Assembly: GCA_964484325.1 (NCBI GenBank)
Contig: CAZAEE010000009.1
Location: 1-44,974 of the forward strand
Source of the DNA: CAYLXX01 sp964484325
GTDB taxonomy: Bacteria > Patescibacteriota > Microgenomatia > UBA1406 > GWC2-37-13
Direction: 5' to 3'
Length of the DNA stretch: 44,974 nucleotides
Under the pieces are notes generated by a model. It saw only the letters and a list, made by a program, of their open reading frames with translations. It made no database searches and was not told where the DNA came from. This document shows positions 24,597 to 33,102 of this stretch, piece by piece (the first letter of the stretch is position 1; each line of letters opens with the position of its first letter). Both the position numbers and the translations under genes were made by a program.

Positions 24597-26033
24597 TCAA
24601 TATGACAGAATATGTAGAATACTTTCATCATTTTGATCGTAGCGCATTAGTTGAAAGCCTTCGTTTTTTTCAATAAATTCGTCAACTTTCTCCTTTTTTC
24701 CAACGATCCATCTGATGCCAAGCTCTTTTATCTCAAGATATAAGGAGTGGTCAACGTGATCATAGTAAATTGTTTTTCTATCTGCGTAATAAATAGTTAC
24801 CGGATAGGCTGCATCTAGACGTAAAATGATGTCATGGGGATTATTTGAAAGCGAGTTGATTATGCGAGCACTGGCCACTTCTGTGATGTTGACCTCCTGA
24901 TTAATGATGGGTATGATATTGACGGTAAATGTTTTGTACGATGTGTAGAGTAAACTTATAAGGAGTACTCCAACAACTATTTTTTCAGATATGAATCGTG
25001 AGGCAATTTCTTGAGCTCGTTTTACACCGTACCCGATGGCTAATGCCCAGAAAGGTACAGAAGGGAGCAGATACCAGTTATTGGTCTTCTGAGTAAATGA
25101 AAGTTGTATCAGAAGTAAAAGAGAAAAAGCCAAAATTGCAAAATTTACCCGTTTGTAGATTTTTAATAATATAAAAAACACACCTACAATAAATACAAAA
25201 AAAAGTTTTCTTTGCAGGCTGTAATAAACGTAGCTGAGATAATCTAACTTAAAGTTTGAAAGAGAAAAAGCTGAAACTCCCTGGTCAGATTGAAAGAGAT
25301 AATAATCAAGTACCTGCTTACCTGATTCGTGTGCACCAGCCACTAGCCATGATCCAGCAACAAGAATAAATAGACTCCCAAGCAAAACATAGCCGATAAG
25401 ATTTTTAAAAAAATGCTTGATGTTGAATACAAGCTCATACAGTCCAAAAACAGCCAGGGGAAAGGCCACCAGTGAAGCTTTGACAAGGAAAATTAGCCCA
25501 AAAACTATACCAAGGAGTGCATAGCGATATTTGTACGTACTCACCATAAGAAGATAAACAAGAAATATTAGCAGTGTGACTAAGGCGTCAAGATTACCTG
25601 AGCGTGTTCTCCAGATGAATAAGTTGTTTAAAGCGAGAGCCGAATAAGTAAAAAGCGCCGGTGTGAGACCCCAGCGTCGGTAAGCATAGACTACAACAAG
25701 AAATATGAGTACAAAGCCGCTTATGGCAGATGGTAATCTAACAGAAAACTCGGTTACCCCCAAAAAAATAGCAAAAAATGAACTTAACCAGAAGTAAAGC
25801 GGTGGTTTATCAAGGAGGATATCGCCGTTCCAGTGAGGCATAATAAAGTCTTTTGTTCTCATCATTTGTTTAATGACTTCGGCATACCAAGCCTCATCCC
25901 AGTTTTCAAACAACGAATGGCCGAGCTTGAAAAAACAAATGTAAAAAGCGAAAAGAAAGAGTATCCCAAGAATCAGGTAATCGAATCGTTTTTTCGCAGA
26001 TATTTTTTGCAGGTATCTGAGCAGTTTGTCCAT
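24597..26033 (-). CDS. ArnT-like membrane glycosyltransferase (family 39/83)
   Basis: About 478 aa. The first outer loop holds ENWDEAWYAEVIKQMM (near residues 40-55) with the DE pair that is the catalytic/metal site in PMT and ArnT enzymes, then DILLDKPPLYFWL, also a hallmark. About eleven TM segments follow, with a soluble end of about 90 aa. It should move a sugar from a polyprenyl-phosphate carrier to an external acceptor. Two ATGs are in frame, 26039 and 26033. TATAAT ends one base before the first and 7 before the second, so the second fits the spacing seen at other genes here and is preferred. Confidence 0.85.
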   Translation of the reverse strand: MDKLLRYLQKISAKKRFDYLILGILFLFAFYICFFKLGHSLFENWDEAWYAEVIKQMMRTKDFIMPHWNGDILLDKPPLYFWLSSFFAIFLGVTEFSVRLPSAISGFVLIFLVVVYAYRRWGLTPALFTYSALALNNLFIWRTRSGNLDALVTLLIFLVYLLMVSTYKYRYALLGIVFGLIFLVKASLVAFPLAVFGLYELVFNIKHFFKNLIGYVLLGSLFILVAGSWLVAGAHESGKQVLDYYLFQSDQGVSAFSLSNFKLDYLSYVYYSLQRKLFFVFIVGVFFILLKIYKRVNFAILAFSLLLLIQLSFTQKTNNWYLLPSVPFWALAIGYGVKRAQEIASRFISEKIVVGVLLISLLYTSYKTFTVNIIPIINQEVNITEVASARIINSLSNNPHDIILRLDAAYPVTIYYADRKTIYYDHVDHSLYLEIKELGIRWIVGKKEKVDEFIEKNEGFQLMRYDQNDESILHILSY

Positions 26034-26040
26034 GAGCATT

Positions 26041-26046
26041 ATTATA
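26041..26046 (-). promoter_or_regulatory. -10 element TATAAT for the 26033 gene
   Basis: Minus-strand TATAAT, 7 bases before the preferred ATG 26033 and one base before ATG 26039. A message starting about 7 bases after the -10 would lack the first ATG. Confidence 0.5.
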
Positions 26047-26058
26047 TAAAATTTTTAC

Positions 26059-26087
26059 TTGCAACTCCTTCTGTACTTCTGTACTAT
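26059..26087 (+). promoter_or_regulatory. Promoter TTGCAA-17-TACTAT for the pilus operon
   Basis: TTGCAA at 26059-26064, a 17-base spacer and TACTAT at 26082-26087. This predicts a leader of about 34 bases before the HPt gene. In the leader, AAGGAAGG (26098-26105) precedes ATG 26110, which opens a three-codon frame (Met-Glu-Ser, stop 26119-26121). Confidence 0.45.
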
Positions 26088-26127
26088 CAATTATAAGAAG
26101 GAAGGCTCGATGGAGTCTTAAATTTCT

Positions 26128-26535
26128 ATGACAGCAACAGTAGATCTTTCAGCCTATCGAACGTTATACCTGCAGACCGCGCGGGAGCAGCTTAGTATTA
26201 TAAGAAAAGGTTTACTGATGGTCAGGTTAAATCCGAACGATGTTGAGTCTTTGAAAAATATCCATATCAGCGCACACAGTATTAAAGGTCAAAGTTTAGC
26301 AATGGGATATCAAAAAACTGCTCTGTGCTGCCGACTGATTGAGTATATTTTTCGAGATGCATTGGAGAAGAAACTGCAGTTTACCTCTGAGCTTGTCTCT
26401 GCAATCAAGGATACTTTGGATAAAGTTAGTGATTCATTAGCGGCGGTCGAAAAAACTGGCGTTGAGCTCGATTTGACATCCACTGAACAAAATCTTGAAA
26501 AATTAAGCGGTGTGAAGTTGCCTCCTGCAGTTTGA
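26128..26535 (+). CDS. HPt (histidine phosphotransfer) domain protein
   Basis: 135 aa, a stand-alone HPt domain. H50 in ISAHSIKGQSLAMG is the H-x-x-K-G phospho-accepting site; the surrounding sequence is four amphipathic helices. It should pass phosphate between a histidine kinase's receiver and a response regulator. It opens the pilus operon and its stop shares bases with the next frame, so it and the CheY-like protein are made together. No histidine kinase is in the window. The protein is cytoplasmic, with no TM or signal. Confidence 0.85.
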   Translation: MTATVDLSAYRTLYLQTAREQLSIIRKGLLMVRLNPNDVESLKNIHISAHSIKGQSLAMGYQKTALCCRLIEYIFRDALEKKLQFTSELVSAIKDTLDKVSDSLAAVEKTGVELDLTSTEQNLEKLSGVKLPPAV

Positions 26536-26543
26536 AAAAAACT

Positions 26544-26912
26544 ATGAAAATTTTACTAGTTGATGATGATAAATTTTTTCACAACTTTTATGCTGTTAAG
26601 CTTAAAGAAGCAGGTTATCAAGTTGATGTTGCCTCAGATGGTGTGGAGGGATTGGCAAAACTTGCCTCATTTCAGCCGGACGTGATTCTTCTTGATATGA
26701 TCATGCCCAAAAAAGACGGTTTTGAGTTTCTTCAAGATATGGCTAAAATTCCTGCCTATAAAGCTATTCCTGTAATTGTTTTTTCGACCCTCGGTGATCA
26801 GCCAGATATTGACAAAGCTAAGCAGTTAGGTGCAAAGGAGTTTGTCAATAAAAGTTTCCTTGATTTTGAAAACCTCAAGACAAAGCTCGCATCATTTACG
26901 CCAAAAGTATGA
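26544..26912 (+). CDS. CheY-like single-domain response regulator
   Basis: 122 aa from ATG 26544; an upstream TTG at 26532 is in frame but overlaps the previous stop and adds only four residues. It is a full receiver domain: acidic cluster DDD at 7-9, phospho-acceptor D51 in DVILLDMIMP, switch Ser in VFSTL and conserved Lys in EFVNKS. No output domain, so it acts by binding a partner. Lying directly between the HPt gene and pilB (ATGA overlap with pilB), the pilus ATPase or platform is the natural candidate target (inference). Confidence 0.9.
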   Translation: MKILLVDDDKFFHNFYAVKLKEAGYQVDVASDGVEGLAKLASFQPDVILLDMIMPKKDGFEFLQDMAKIPAYKAIPVIVFSTLGDQPDIDKAKQLGAKEFVNKSFLDFENLKTKLASFTPKV

Positions 26913-28591
26913 TAATTACCGATCAAGAGTTGAAAACTCTTTTAATAAAAAATAACCTTCTGGACGAAAAAGGATTTGCCGATATTACCGAGTATGCCAA
27001 AAATACCGACATCACGATAAACGATGCTCTCGTTGAGAAAAATGTTGTCACAGATGAGAATCTCGGCATGCTTCTGGCAGATTACTTGAAGATTCCTTTT
27101 GTAACGCTCTCAAAAATGGTTATCCCGCCGGATGTTTTTGGACTCTTACCGGAGCGTTTAGCTCGTAAAGAAAAGGTCATTATTTTCGGGCGTGATCAAA
27201 ATGGCATAAAAGTCGCCATGTCAGATCCGCGAAATGTCACAGTTCTTGAGATGATTACAAGAAAAACTGGTCAGCGAATTATTCCTCACCTGGCGACAGA
27301 GCGCGATATCGTCAATACCTATCATCTGTATCGAAAAAATTTGCAAGAAACATTTGACAATCTGTTTAAAAAATTTAATATTACAGACGAACAGCTGGCT
27401 ACAGTCGATATACCTGTGGAAAAGATGGTTGATATGTTGATAAATCACGCCAATCAGGAAAAATCCTCAGATATTCATATTGAACCTGAAGAAAAAAATT
27501 CGTTGGTGCGTTTTAGGATTGATGGAGTATTACACGATATGCTTTTGCTTCCAAAACATTTTCATGACAGGATAGTTACACGAATAAAAGTTATGGCGAA
27601 ACTCCGTACAGATGAACATTTAGCTGCCCAGGATGGCAAAATGCGAGTGCAGTTTGAAGAAGAAAATCTGGATATTCGTGTATCGATACTGCCGATTGTC
27701 GAGGGCGAAAAAATTGTTCTCAGGTTGTTATCAACCCACTCAAGGCAGTTTTCATTGCTTGATCTTGGTATGAGCCAAAACGATCTTACCAAAGTGACTC
27801 GGGCATTCAGTAAGTCTTACGGTATGATCCTTTCAACTGGTCCAACTGGTTCAGGTAAGTCAACCTCGATTTATTCGATATTAAAAATTTTAAACACGAG
27901 AGATAAAAACATTACAACGATTGAGGATCCAGTTGAGTATCGTATAAAAGGTGTTAACCAAATTCAAGTAAATGTTAAAACAAATCTCACGTTCGCCAAT
28001 GGTTTGCGCTCTATTCTAAGACAAGATCCAAATATTATCTTTGTCGGAGAGATCCGTGATAATGAAACAGCAGGTATTGGGATAAACGCTGCACTTACCG
28101 GGCATTTAGTTCTTTCCACTCTGCACACAAACGATGCGTCTACGACGTTGCCTCGTCTAACAGATATGAAAGTTGAACCTTTTCTTGTGGCTTCAACAGT
28201 TAATTGTATTATTGCACAGAGACTTATCCGAAAGATCTGCGATATGTGTAAAACTTCAATAATTATTACCCAAAATGACTTAGCCAAAAATATTCCTCTT
28301 GACGTCATCAAAAAACACTTTTCAGATAAACAAGAAGTACGCGTCTATAAAGGAGCCGGATGCAAAGTGTGCCATGGAACTGGTTATTCGGGTCGAATTG
28401 GTGTATTTGAAGTTCTTGAAGTAAGTAACCCGGTAAAAAAACTGATTGTTCAAAAAGTTGAGTCTACCATCATTGCTCAACAAGCTATCAAAGAGGGGAT
28501 GGTACCAATGCTTGAAGATGGCTTGGATAAAGTTGTTCGCGGGGTCACGACGATTGAAGAAGTTCTTCGAGTGACTAAATCTGAATCATGA
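26909..28591 (+). CDS. pilB: Type IV pilus extension ATPase PilB
   Basis: 560 aa, full length. An N-terminal MshEN/GspE domain (to about 150) is followed by the motor: Walker A GPTGSGKST near residues 311-319, an Asp box, Walker B IIFVGEIRD near 375, His box (TGHLVLSTLHTNDA), and the tetracysteine zinc motif CDMC (about 443) with CKVC (about 486). PilB hexamers power pilin assembly at the inner face of the membrane. It overlaps both neighbours by ATGA, so synthesis with the receiver and PilC is coupled. No pilT retraction ATPase is seen here. Confidence 0.95.
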   Translation: MIITDQELKTLLIKNNLLDEKGFADITEYAKNTDITINDALVEKNVVTDENLGMLLADYLKIPFVTLSKMVIPPDVFGLLPERLARKEKVIIFGRDQNGIKVAMSDPRNVTVLEMITRKTGQRIIPHLATERDIVNTYHLYRKNLQETFDNLFKKFNITDEQLATVDIPVEKMVDMLINHANQEKSSDIHIEPEEKNSLVRFRIDGVLHDMLLLPKHFHDRIVTRIKVMAKLRTDEHLAAQDGKMRVQFEEENLDIRVSILPIVEGEKIVLRLLSTHSRQFSLLDLGMSQNDLTKVTRAFSKSYGMILSTGPTGSGKSTSIYSILKILNTRDKNITTIEDPVEYRIKGVNQIQVNVKTNLTFANGLRSILRQDPNIIFVGEIRDNETAGIGINAALTGHLVLSTLHTNDASTTLPRLTDMKVEPFLVASTVNCIIAQRLIRKICDMCKTSIIITQNDLAKNIPLDVIKKHFSDKQEVRVYKGAGCKVCHGTGYSGRIGVFEVLEVSNPVKKLIVQKVESTIIAQQAIKEGMVPMLEDGLDKVVRGVTTIEEVLRVTKSES

Positions 28592-29643
28592 AAAATCAAA
28601 CTATTTCACTCAGCGGTAAAGAAAAGTACCTGTTAATAAGTAATATCGCCACGATGTTGGCTGCCGGAATTTCGATTCTGGAAACTGTTGATTCACTGCT
28701 TGAAGATTCAAAAGGCAGTCAGAAAAAGATCCTTACTGCTTTGAGAGCTGATCTTATTCAAGGTAAGCATGTGTATACTTCATTTTCCCAATTTCCCAAA
28801 ATTTTTGACAAAGTCACTCTAAACATCATTAAGGCTTCAGAAGAAGCTGGCACGCTTGATGTGACGCTACGTGATCTGAAAGCAACCATAAAAAAAGATA
28901 TGGAGTTTACCGACAGTATCCGGTCGGCATTAGTTTATCCATTGTTAATTATGACAGTTTTTGTCGGCGTGTTATTTATGATATTAGTTGTCGTCATCCC
29001 AAAAATCTCGACCGTTTTTTCGCGACTCAAAGTGACTCTTCCTTTGCCTACAAAAATACTGATATTTGTTTCGAATCTCATATTACACTCAACTATCCCC
29101 CTGGCGATTGGTGTGGCAGCGGTCATTGGTTCGATTATCTTTCTCTACAAAACGAAAAGAGATCTTTTCATGAGAGTGCTATTCTCCCTACCGCTTATAA
29201 AAAATCTCATTAAGCAGATCGATCTGACGAGATTTACCCGCAGCCTTTATCTGCTTCTGAACGCTGGGATTCCTATCACAAGCGCGCTTGAGTTGAGTCA
29301 GGATGTAGTTTTACGCAAAGATATTTTGCAAGTGCTTCAGAATGCTCGAAATATGGTTGCTTCAGGTAAACGGCTATCAGACGGACTTAAGTCCAAAAAG
29401 GGTTTGATACCCAACATTATGACGAAAATGGTTGAAGCCGGGGAGCGCACAGGGACGCTTGATAAGTCAATGGAGGAAGTGTCTGAGTATTTAGATTATG
29501 AAGTTTCTAACACCTTAAAGTCATTAACAGCTCTCTTGGAGCCGATTATGTTGATTTTCGTTGGTATTCTCGTTGGCGGTATGATGCTTTCTATAATTGC
29601 ACCCATTTACGGATTGATCGGTCAGGTCGGGGCTAACAGATAA
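28588..29643 (+). CDS. pilC: Type IV pilus platform protein PilC
   Basis: 351 aa. Two T2SSF domains with the usual order: cytoplasmic helices (LISNIATMLAAGISILE), TM near 110-135, TM near 165-190, a second cytoplasmic domain beginning LTRFTRSLYLLLNAGIPITSALE, and a C-terminal TM (LLEPIMLIFVGILVGGMMLSI). It is the integral membrane partner that PilB turns to lift pilins out of the membrane. Overlaps pilB by ATGA; the first pilin gene follows after 5 bases. Confidence 0.95.
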   Translation: MKNQTISLSGKEKYLLISNIATMLAAGISILETVDSLLEDSKGSQKKILTALRADLIQGKHVYTSFSQFPKIFDKVTLNIIKASEEAGTLDVTLRDLKATIKKDMEFTDSIRSALVYPLLIMTVFVGVLFMILVVVIPKISTVFSRLKVTLPLPTKILIFVSNLILHSTIPLAIGVAAVIGSIIFLYKTKRDLFMRVLFSLPLIKNLIKQIDLTRFTRSLYLLLNAGIPITSALELSQDVVLRKDILQVLQNARNMVASGKRLSDGLKSKKGLIPNIMTKMVEAGERTGTLDKSMEEVSEYLDYEVSNTLKSLTALLEPIMLIFVGILVGGMMLSIIAPIYGLIGQVGANR

Positions 29644-29648
29644 AAAAA

Positions 29649-30152
29649 ATGCATAAACATTTTAAAAATAATAAAGGCTTTAGTGTTATTGAAGTATTGC
29701 TAGTTTTGGCAATTGTTTCTGTATTGATCGGATATTCAATGATTAATGGTATTAGTGCTCAACGAAGAAATACATTTTCCGGTACTATCGACACGTTAAT
29801 TTCAGATATGAAACAGCAACAGTTAAAAGCCATGGTTGGGGATAGTGAAGGCAGATCAACCGCAGATAGTTATGGCATTTATTTTAATCAAAACCAGAGC
29901 ACCTATGTGCTTTTTCATGGAACAACCTATATACCGAATCCTTCAGATAATTCGAACTTCATCGTTAATCTTGATGAAAATGTTCAGATAGTGGCAGTTC
30001 CAGCAGCTTCAAGTTTGATTTTTTCTCAGGCAAGTGGGGAGGTGTCGGGATTCGTTCAAGGTTCAAATACTATAACATTGCGCGATACGACAAACGGGCA
30101 ACAAAATACAGTGACATTTAATAAATATGGAGTGATTACTCAAATTAACTAA
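29649..30152 (+). CDS. Minor pilin, GspH-like
   Basis: 167 aa. The leader MHKHFKNNKG is followed by FSVIEVLLVLAIVSVLIGY, the class III prepilin signal with cleavage after Gly and Glu at +5. The head domain (about 130 aa) is beta-rich (YVLFHGTTYIP, NSNFIVNLDENVQIV, NTITLRDTTN), fitting GspH/FimT-type minor pilins that help start the pilus. No Shine-Dalgarno is visible in the 5-base gap after pilC. The prepilin peptidase that must process it is not in the window. Confidence 0.85.
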   Translation: MHKHFKNNKGFSVIEVLLVLAIVSVLIGYSMINGISAQRRNTFSGTIDTLISDMKQQQLKAMVGDSEGRSTADSYGIYFNQNQSTYVLFHGTTYIPNPSDNSNFIVNLDENVQIVAVPAASSLIFSQASGEVSGFVQGSNTITLRDTTNGQQNTVTFNKYGVITQIN

Positions 30153-30159
30153 AAAATCT

Positions 30160-32223
30160 GTGAAAAACAAAAAATTCAAAGAAGGTCAATCGCTTCTTGA
30201 AATCCTGATTATTCTTGGAATGCTGTCGATCATCCTACCTGCGCTTCTGACTGGGTTGGTGGCTTCACGGTCGGGAAAGGCTCAACAACAACAGCGTGTT
30301 GATGGAGTTGCTTTGCTTCAACAGGCTCAGACAGCCGTTCGCAGTATTCGAGAACGAGGGTGGAGTTTTATTTCAATAGACGGTACCTATTTTCCCCAGA
30401 TAGATGATGTTAACCATATTTGGACACTGATTTCCTGTGGGGGTGCATGTCCAACGGTCAATGGATTAACAACTTCAGTTGTTATTAGCACGGTTTATAG
30501 AGATAGTACTGGTGCTATAGTGTCATCAGGTGGTACGGCTGATCCTTCAACCAAAAAAATCACAATTACTGTTTCATGGACTTTACCTTATACATCAAAT
30601 ATTGCTTCCGATCTTTATATAACTCGACATAATAATATAAGCTATACAGAAACTACTCAGACAGACTTTAATGCTCCATTAGCTAGTAAAACCAGTGTCG
30701 GTGTACAAGCGAGCGCGCCGCTGCCAACACCTACACCTGACGATGGTGAGATCATTTTGTCTCAGACCGGCGGGTTTGGAGATTGGTGTAATCCAGTATT
30801 GACATTTTCTGCAGTAGATCTGCCAAAAAACGGTGTAGCTAACGCTGTTTCAGCCATTGTGGGTCAAGCCGCAGCTGGAACTGGTGACAATGCTTCAGGT
30901 GTATCTTACGCAAATGTGTCAATCACCGACCCAGCTTATCCAACGCCACCGACAGGATCTATTCCTGCAACATTTGATCACTATAAAACAAACGGAGTCT
31001 TCACAGAGCAAAATTATGCCTACTTAGCAACAGACACGAATAATCAGCAAGGGGTAATTATTGACTTAACCTCAATTGTCAATGGCAAATATGATAATAA
31101 TGTTCCTTACGGTACTCTCGCATTAGGCTCGGCTGCTATTAAAGGTCAAAGCATTTTTATTGCTAATAATATCGCCTATGTTACTGCAACAGACAATAAG
31201 CTATATACATTTGATCTGACCACCCGCAGTGGTAGTCATAGTCCGATCGGCAGTGTCAATTTAGCAAATGTGGGCAATAAGGTCATTGTTGTGGGAACGA
31301 ATGCCTACATTGCTGTGAACTCGACTACAAATCAGATTCAAGTGGTTGATGTGACCAATCCGCGCTCCATGCCTGCTCCCACTAGTATTTCAGTCAACGG
31401 TCAGGGTGCGACCGATATTTATGTTAATGTTCCTCAAAACCGTGCCTATCTAGTGACGGCCCAGTCAAACTCTCAGCCAGAGTTTTTTTTAATAAATTTA
31501 GCGACCAATTCAGTTGTAGGCAGTTATGATACCAGTGCTCACGGGAATATGAACCCGAAGGGTGTTGTCGCAGTCAGTGGGGCAAAGGTCATCATCGTCG
31601 GTACCGGTGGTCAAGAATATCAAGTTTTGAGAGTTGATGGTAACTATGAAACAGCCCCGCTTTACTGTGGCGGTCTTGATATCGATACTGGTATAAATGG
31701 CATCTCCACTATTTTTAGTCCTGCAACAACAAGAGCCTTTTCGTATATCATAACGGGTGATGCATCTTCCGAGTTTAAGATAATTGAAGGCGGACCAGGA
31801 AACTCAGGCAGCGGTGATTACGTACCAACAGGAACTTTTGTTTCTCAGCCAGCACCGTTTGGTCCGACAGCTAATGATACAACATTTAACAGTTTCACAG
31901 CCAATATTTACCAGCCAACAGTTAATGTTGGTTCAGGGTTTTACGGTGTGCAGATACAGTTTGCAGTTGCTGATCCGGTTGCCGGAAGCTGTACAAACGC
32001 CTCTTATACGTTTGTCGGTACTGACTCAACTGGTACCGGTACAACTCATTACTATACGTCCGCAATAACTGGTTCATCAAGTATATCAGGCATTATCCCA
32101 CTGAATACCTTTTCTTCGTATCACAATCCAAGCAAGTGTTTTAAATATAAAGCGATTCTTAATACTAATGATTCGACCTTGACACCGGTTTTTAGAGATA
32201 TAACAGTTAACTATTCACCATAA
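30160..32223 (+). CDS. Giant minor pilin with repeat-rich (propeller-like) head
   Basis: 687 aa, four to five times usual pilin size. GTG start; a stop lies just upstream in frame. The N-terminus KKFKEG then QSLLEILIILGMLSIIL is a prepilin signal with Glu at +5, and it sits at the GspI/PilV place in the gene order. After a small pilin-like part comes a Pro/Thr linker (LPTPTPDD, near 190), then from about 270 to 545 repeated strands such as AYLATDTNNQQGVII, AYVTATDNKLYTFDL, AYIAVNSTTNQIQVVDV and AYLVTAQSNSQPEFFLI, each beginning Ala-Tyr, which look like propeller blades. The last 140 aa form another beta domain. A tip adhesin is the likely role (inference). Confidence 0.8.
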   Translation: MKNKKFKEGQSLLEILIILGMLSIILPALLTGLVASRSGKAQQQQRVDGVALLQQAQTAVRSIRERGWSFISIDGTYFPQIDDVNHIWTLISCGGACPTVNGLTTSVVISTVYRDSTGAIVSSGGTADPSTKKITITVSWTLPYTSNIASDLYITRHNNISYTETTQTDFNAPLASKTSVGVQASAPLPTPTPDDGEIILSQTGGFGDWCNPVLTFSAVDLPKNGVANAVSAIVGQAAAGTGDNASGVSYANVSITDPAYPTPPTGSIPATFDHYKTNGVFTEQNYAYLATDTNNQQGVIIDLTSIVNGKYDNNVPYGTLALGSAAIKGQSIFIANNIAYVTATDNKLYTFDLTTRSGSHSPIGSVNLANVGNKVIVVGTNAYIAVNSTTNQIQVVDVTNPRSMPAPTSISVNGQGATDIYVNVPQNRAYLVTAQSNSQPEFFLINLATNSVVGSYDTSAHGNMNPKGVVAVSGAKVIIVGTGGQEYQVLRVDGNYETAPLYCGGLDIDTGINGISTIFSPATTRAFSYIITGDASSEFKIIEGGPGNSGSGDYVPTGTFVSQPAPFGPTANDTTFNSFTANIYQPTVNVGSGFYGVQIQFAVADPVAGSCTNASYTFVGTDSTGTGTTHYYTSAITGSSSISGIIPLNTFSSYHNPSKCFKYKAILNTNDSTLTPVFRDITVNYSP

Positions 32224-32705
32224 TGAAACACGGCTTTACACTAGTTGAGTTACTTATAACGTTAGCTTTGCTTTCAGTATTGATTGTGGTGATGGCTCAG
32301 ATATTTGTTTCAATCCTTGATGCTCGTACTGAAAATGAGGCAACGGCCAGTGTCGAGCAAGATGGAAGTTATATCCTGGCTCGGCTGAAGTACGATGTTG
32401 ATCGATCAAATGGTATAAGCTTACCAGCAAATGCCGGCGCACAGGGAAGTACTCTGCGAGTGTCCATAGGAGGAGTCAACTATACATATGTTTTGAACAG
32501 TACAAATCTAGAATTGACGACTTCATCAGGCACAGACCGTATAAATAGTCTCAATACAACTGTTTCCAATCTGGTGTTTAAACGGGTCGGTGCCGGCGAT
32601 GAGAAGGATACTATTCAAGTCAGTTTTACACTAACTAGTCAAATCGTTAAAAAAGGTGGACCCGAGTCAAAAAGTTTTCAAACAACATTATCATCACGTC
32701 AGTAA
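32223..32705 (+). CDS. Minor pilin, GspJ/PilW-like
   Basis: 160 aa. A very short leader MKHG, then FTLVELLITLALLSVLIVV with Glu at +5. The head contains ILARLKYDVDRSNGI, typical of GspJ/PilW proteins, followed by strands. Its ATG shares one base with the preceding stop (TAATG). With the genes on either side it completes an H-I-J-K-like set of minor pilins, the priming and tip complex of pili and type II secretion. Confidence 0.85.
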   Translation: MKHGFTLVELLITLALLSVLIVVMAQIFVSILDARTENEATASVEQDGSYILARLKYDVDRSNGISLPANAGAQGSTLRVSIGGVNYTYVLNSTNLELTTSSGTDRINSLNTTVSNLVFKRVGAGDEKDTIQVSFTLTSQIVKKGGPESKSFQTTLSSRQ

Positions 32706-32712
32706 ATTTTAT

Positions 32713-33102
32713 ATGAAAAAAATACACACTCAAACGGGACAAACTTTAACTGCGCTACTTATTTTTATGGCAATTTTAGTGACAATTACTGCCGGATCCG
32801 TCGTGGTGATAATTTCAAATGTCCAAGGTGCTCAAAAACTTCAGGACGGTTCAATCGCGTTGCAGGTAGCAGAAAGCGCGGCTGAAAATGCACTTTTGAG
32901 GCTTATTCGAAATCCAAACTATACCGGTGAGACAATGTCGATTGGTCAGGGAACTGCTACAATAATAGCTACAGGAACAACTGCAAAAACGATCAACATT
33001 ATCGGTCAATATGGTAATTTCTCAAGAAAAATTCGTATTACAGCAGGCTACAACAATGGCATATTAGTTGTTACTCCACCTTGGCAGGAGGTTTATCCAT
33101 GA
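32713..33102 (+). CDS. PilX/GspK-like minor pilin lacking Glu5
   Basis: 129 aa from ATG 32713. I reject the earlier in-frame ATG (32656) because it lies inside the previous gene and would bury the signal. The N-terminus KKIHTQTG then QTLTALLIFMAILVTITAG resembles a prepilin signal, but position +5 is Ala where other pilins have Glu. GspK, which caps the tip in type II secretion, also lacks Glu5. The following AESAAENALLRLIRNPNY is typical of PilX/GspK family N-terminal helices. Its stop overlaps the next start in ATGA. Confidence 0.75.
   Translation: MKKIHTQTGQTLTALLIFMAILVTITAGSVVVIISNVQGAQKLQDGSIALQVAESAAENALLRLIRNPNYTGETMSIGQGTATIIATGTTAKTINIIGQYGNFSRKIRITAGYNNGILVVTPPWQEVYP
33086..33091 (+). 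promoter_or_regulatory. Strong Shine-Dalgarno AGGAGG
   Basis: AGGAGG with 7 bases to ATG 33099 decides that start over the earlier in-frame one at 33081, which lies upstream of it. It is the clearest ribosome-binding site in the window and lies inside the preceding coding region. Confidence 0.8.

Noticed and set aside
27964..28311. 115-aa frame antisense to pilB
   Set aside because: It lies opposite the conserved Walker B region and has no features; a shadow of pilB.
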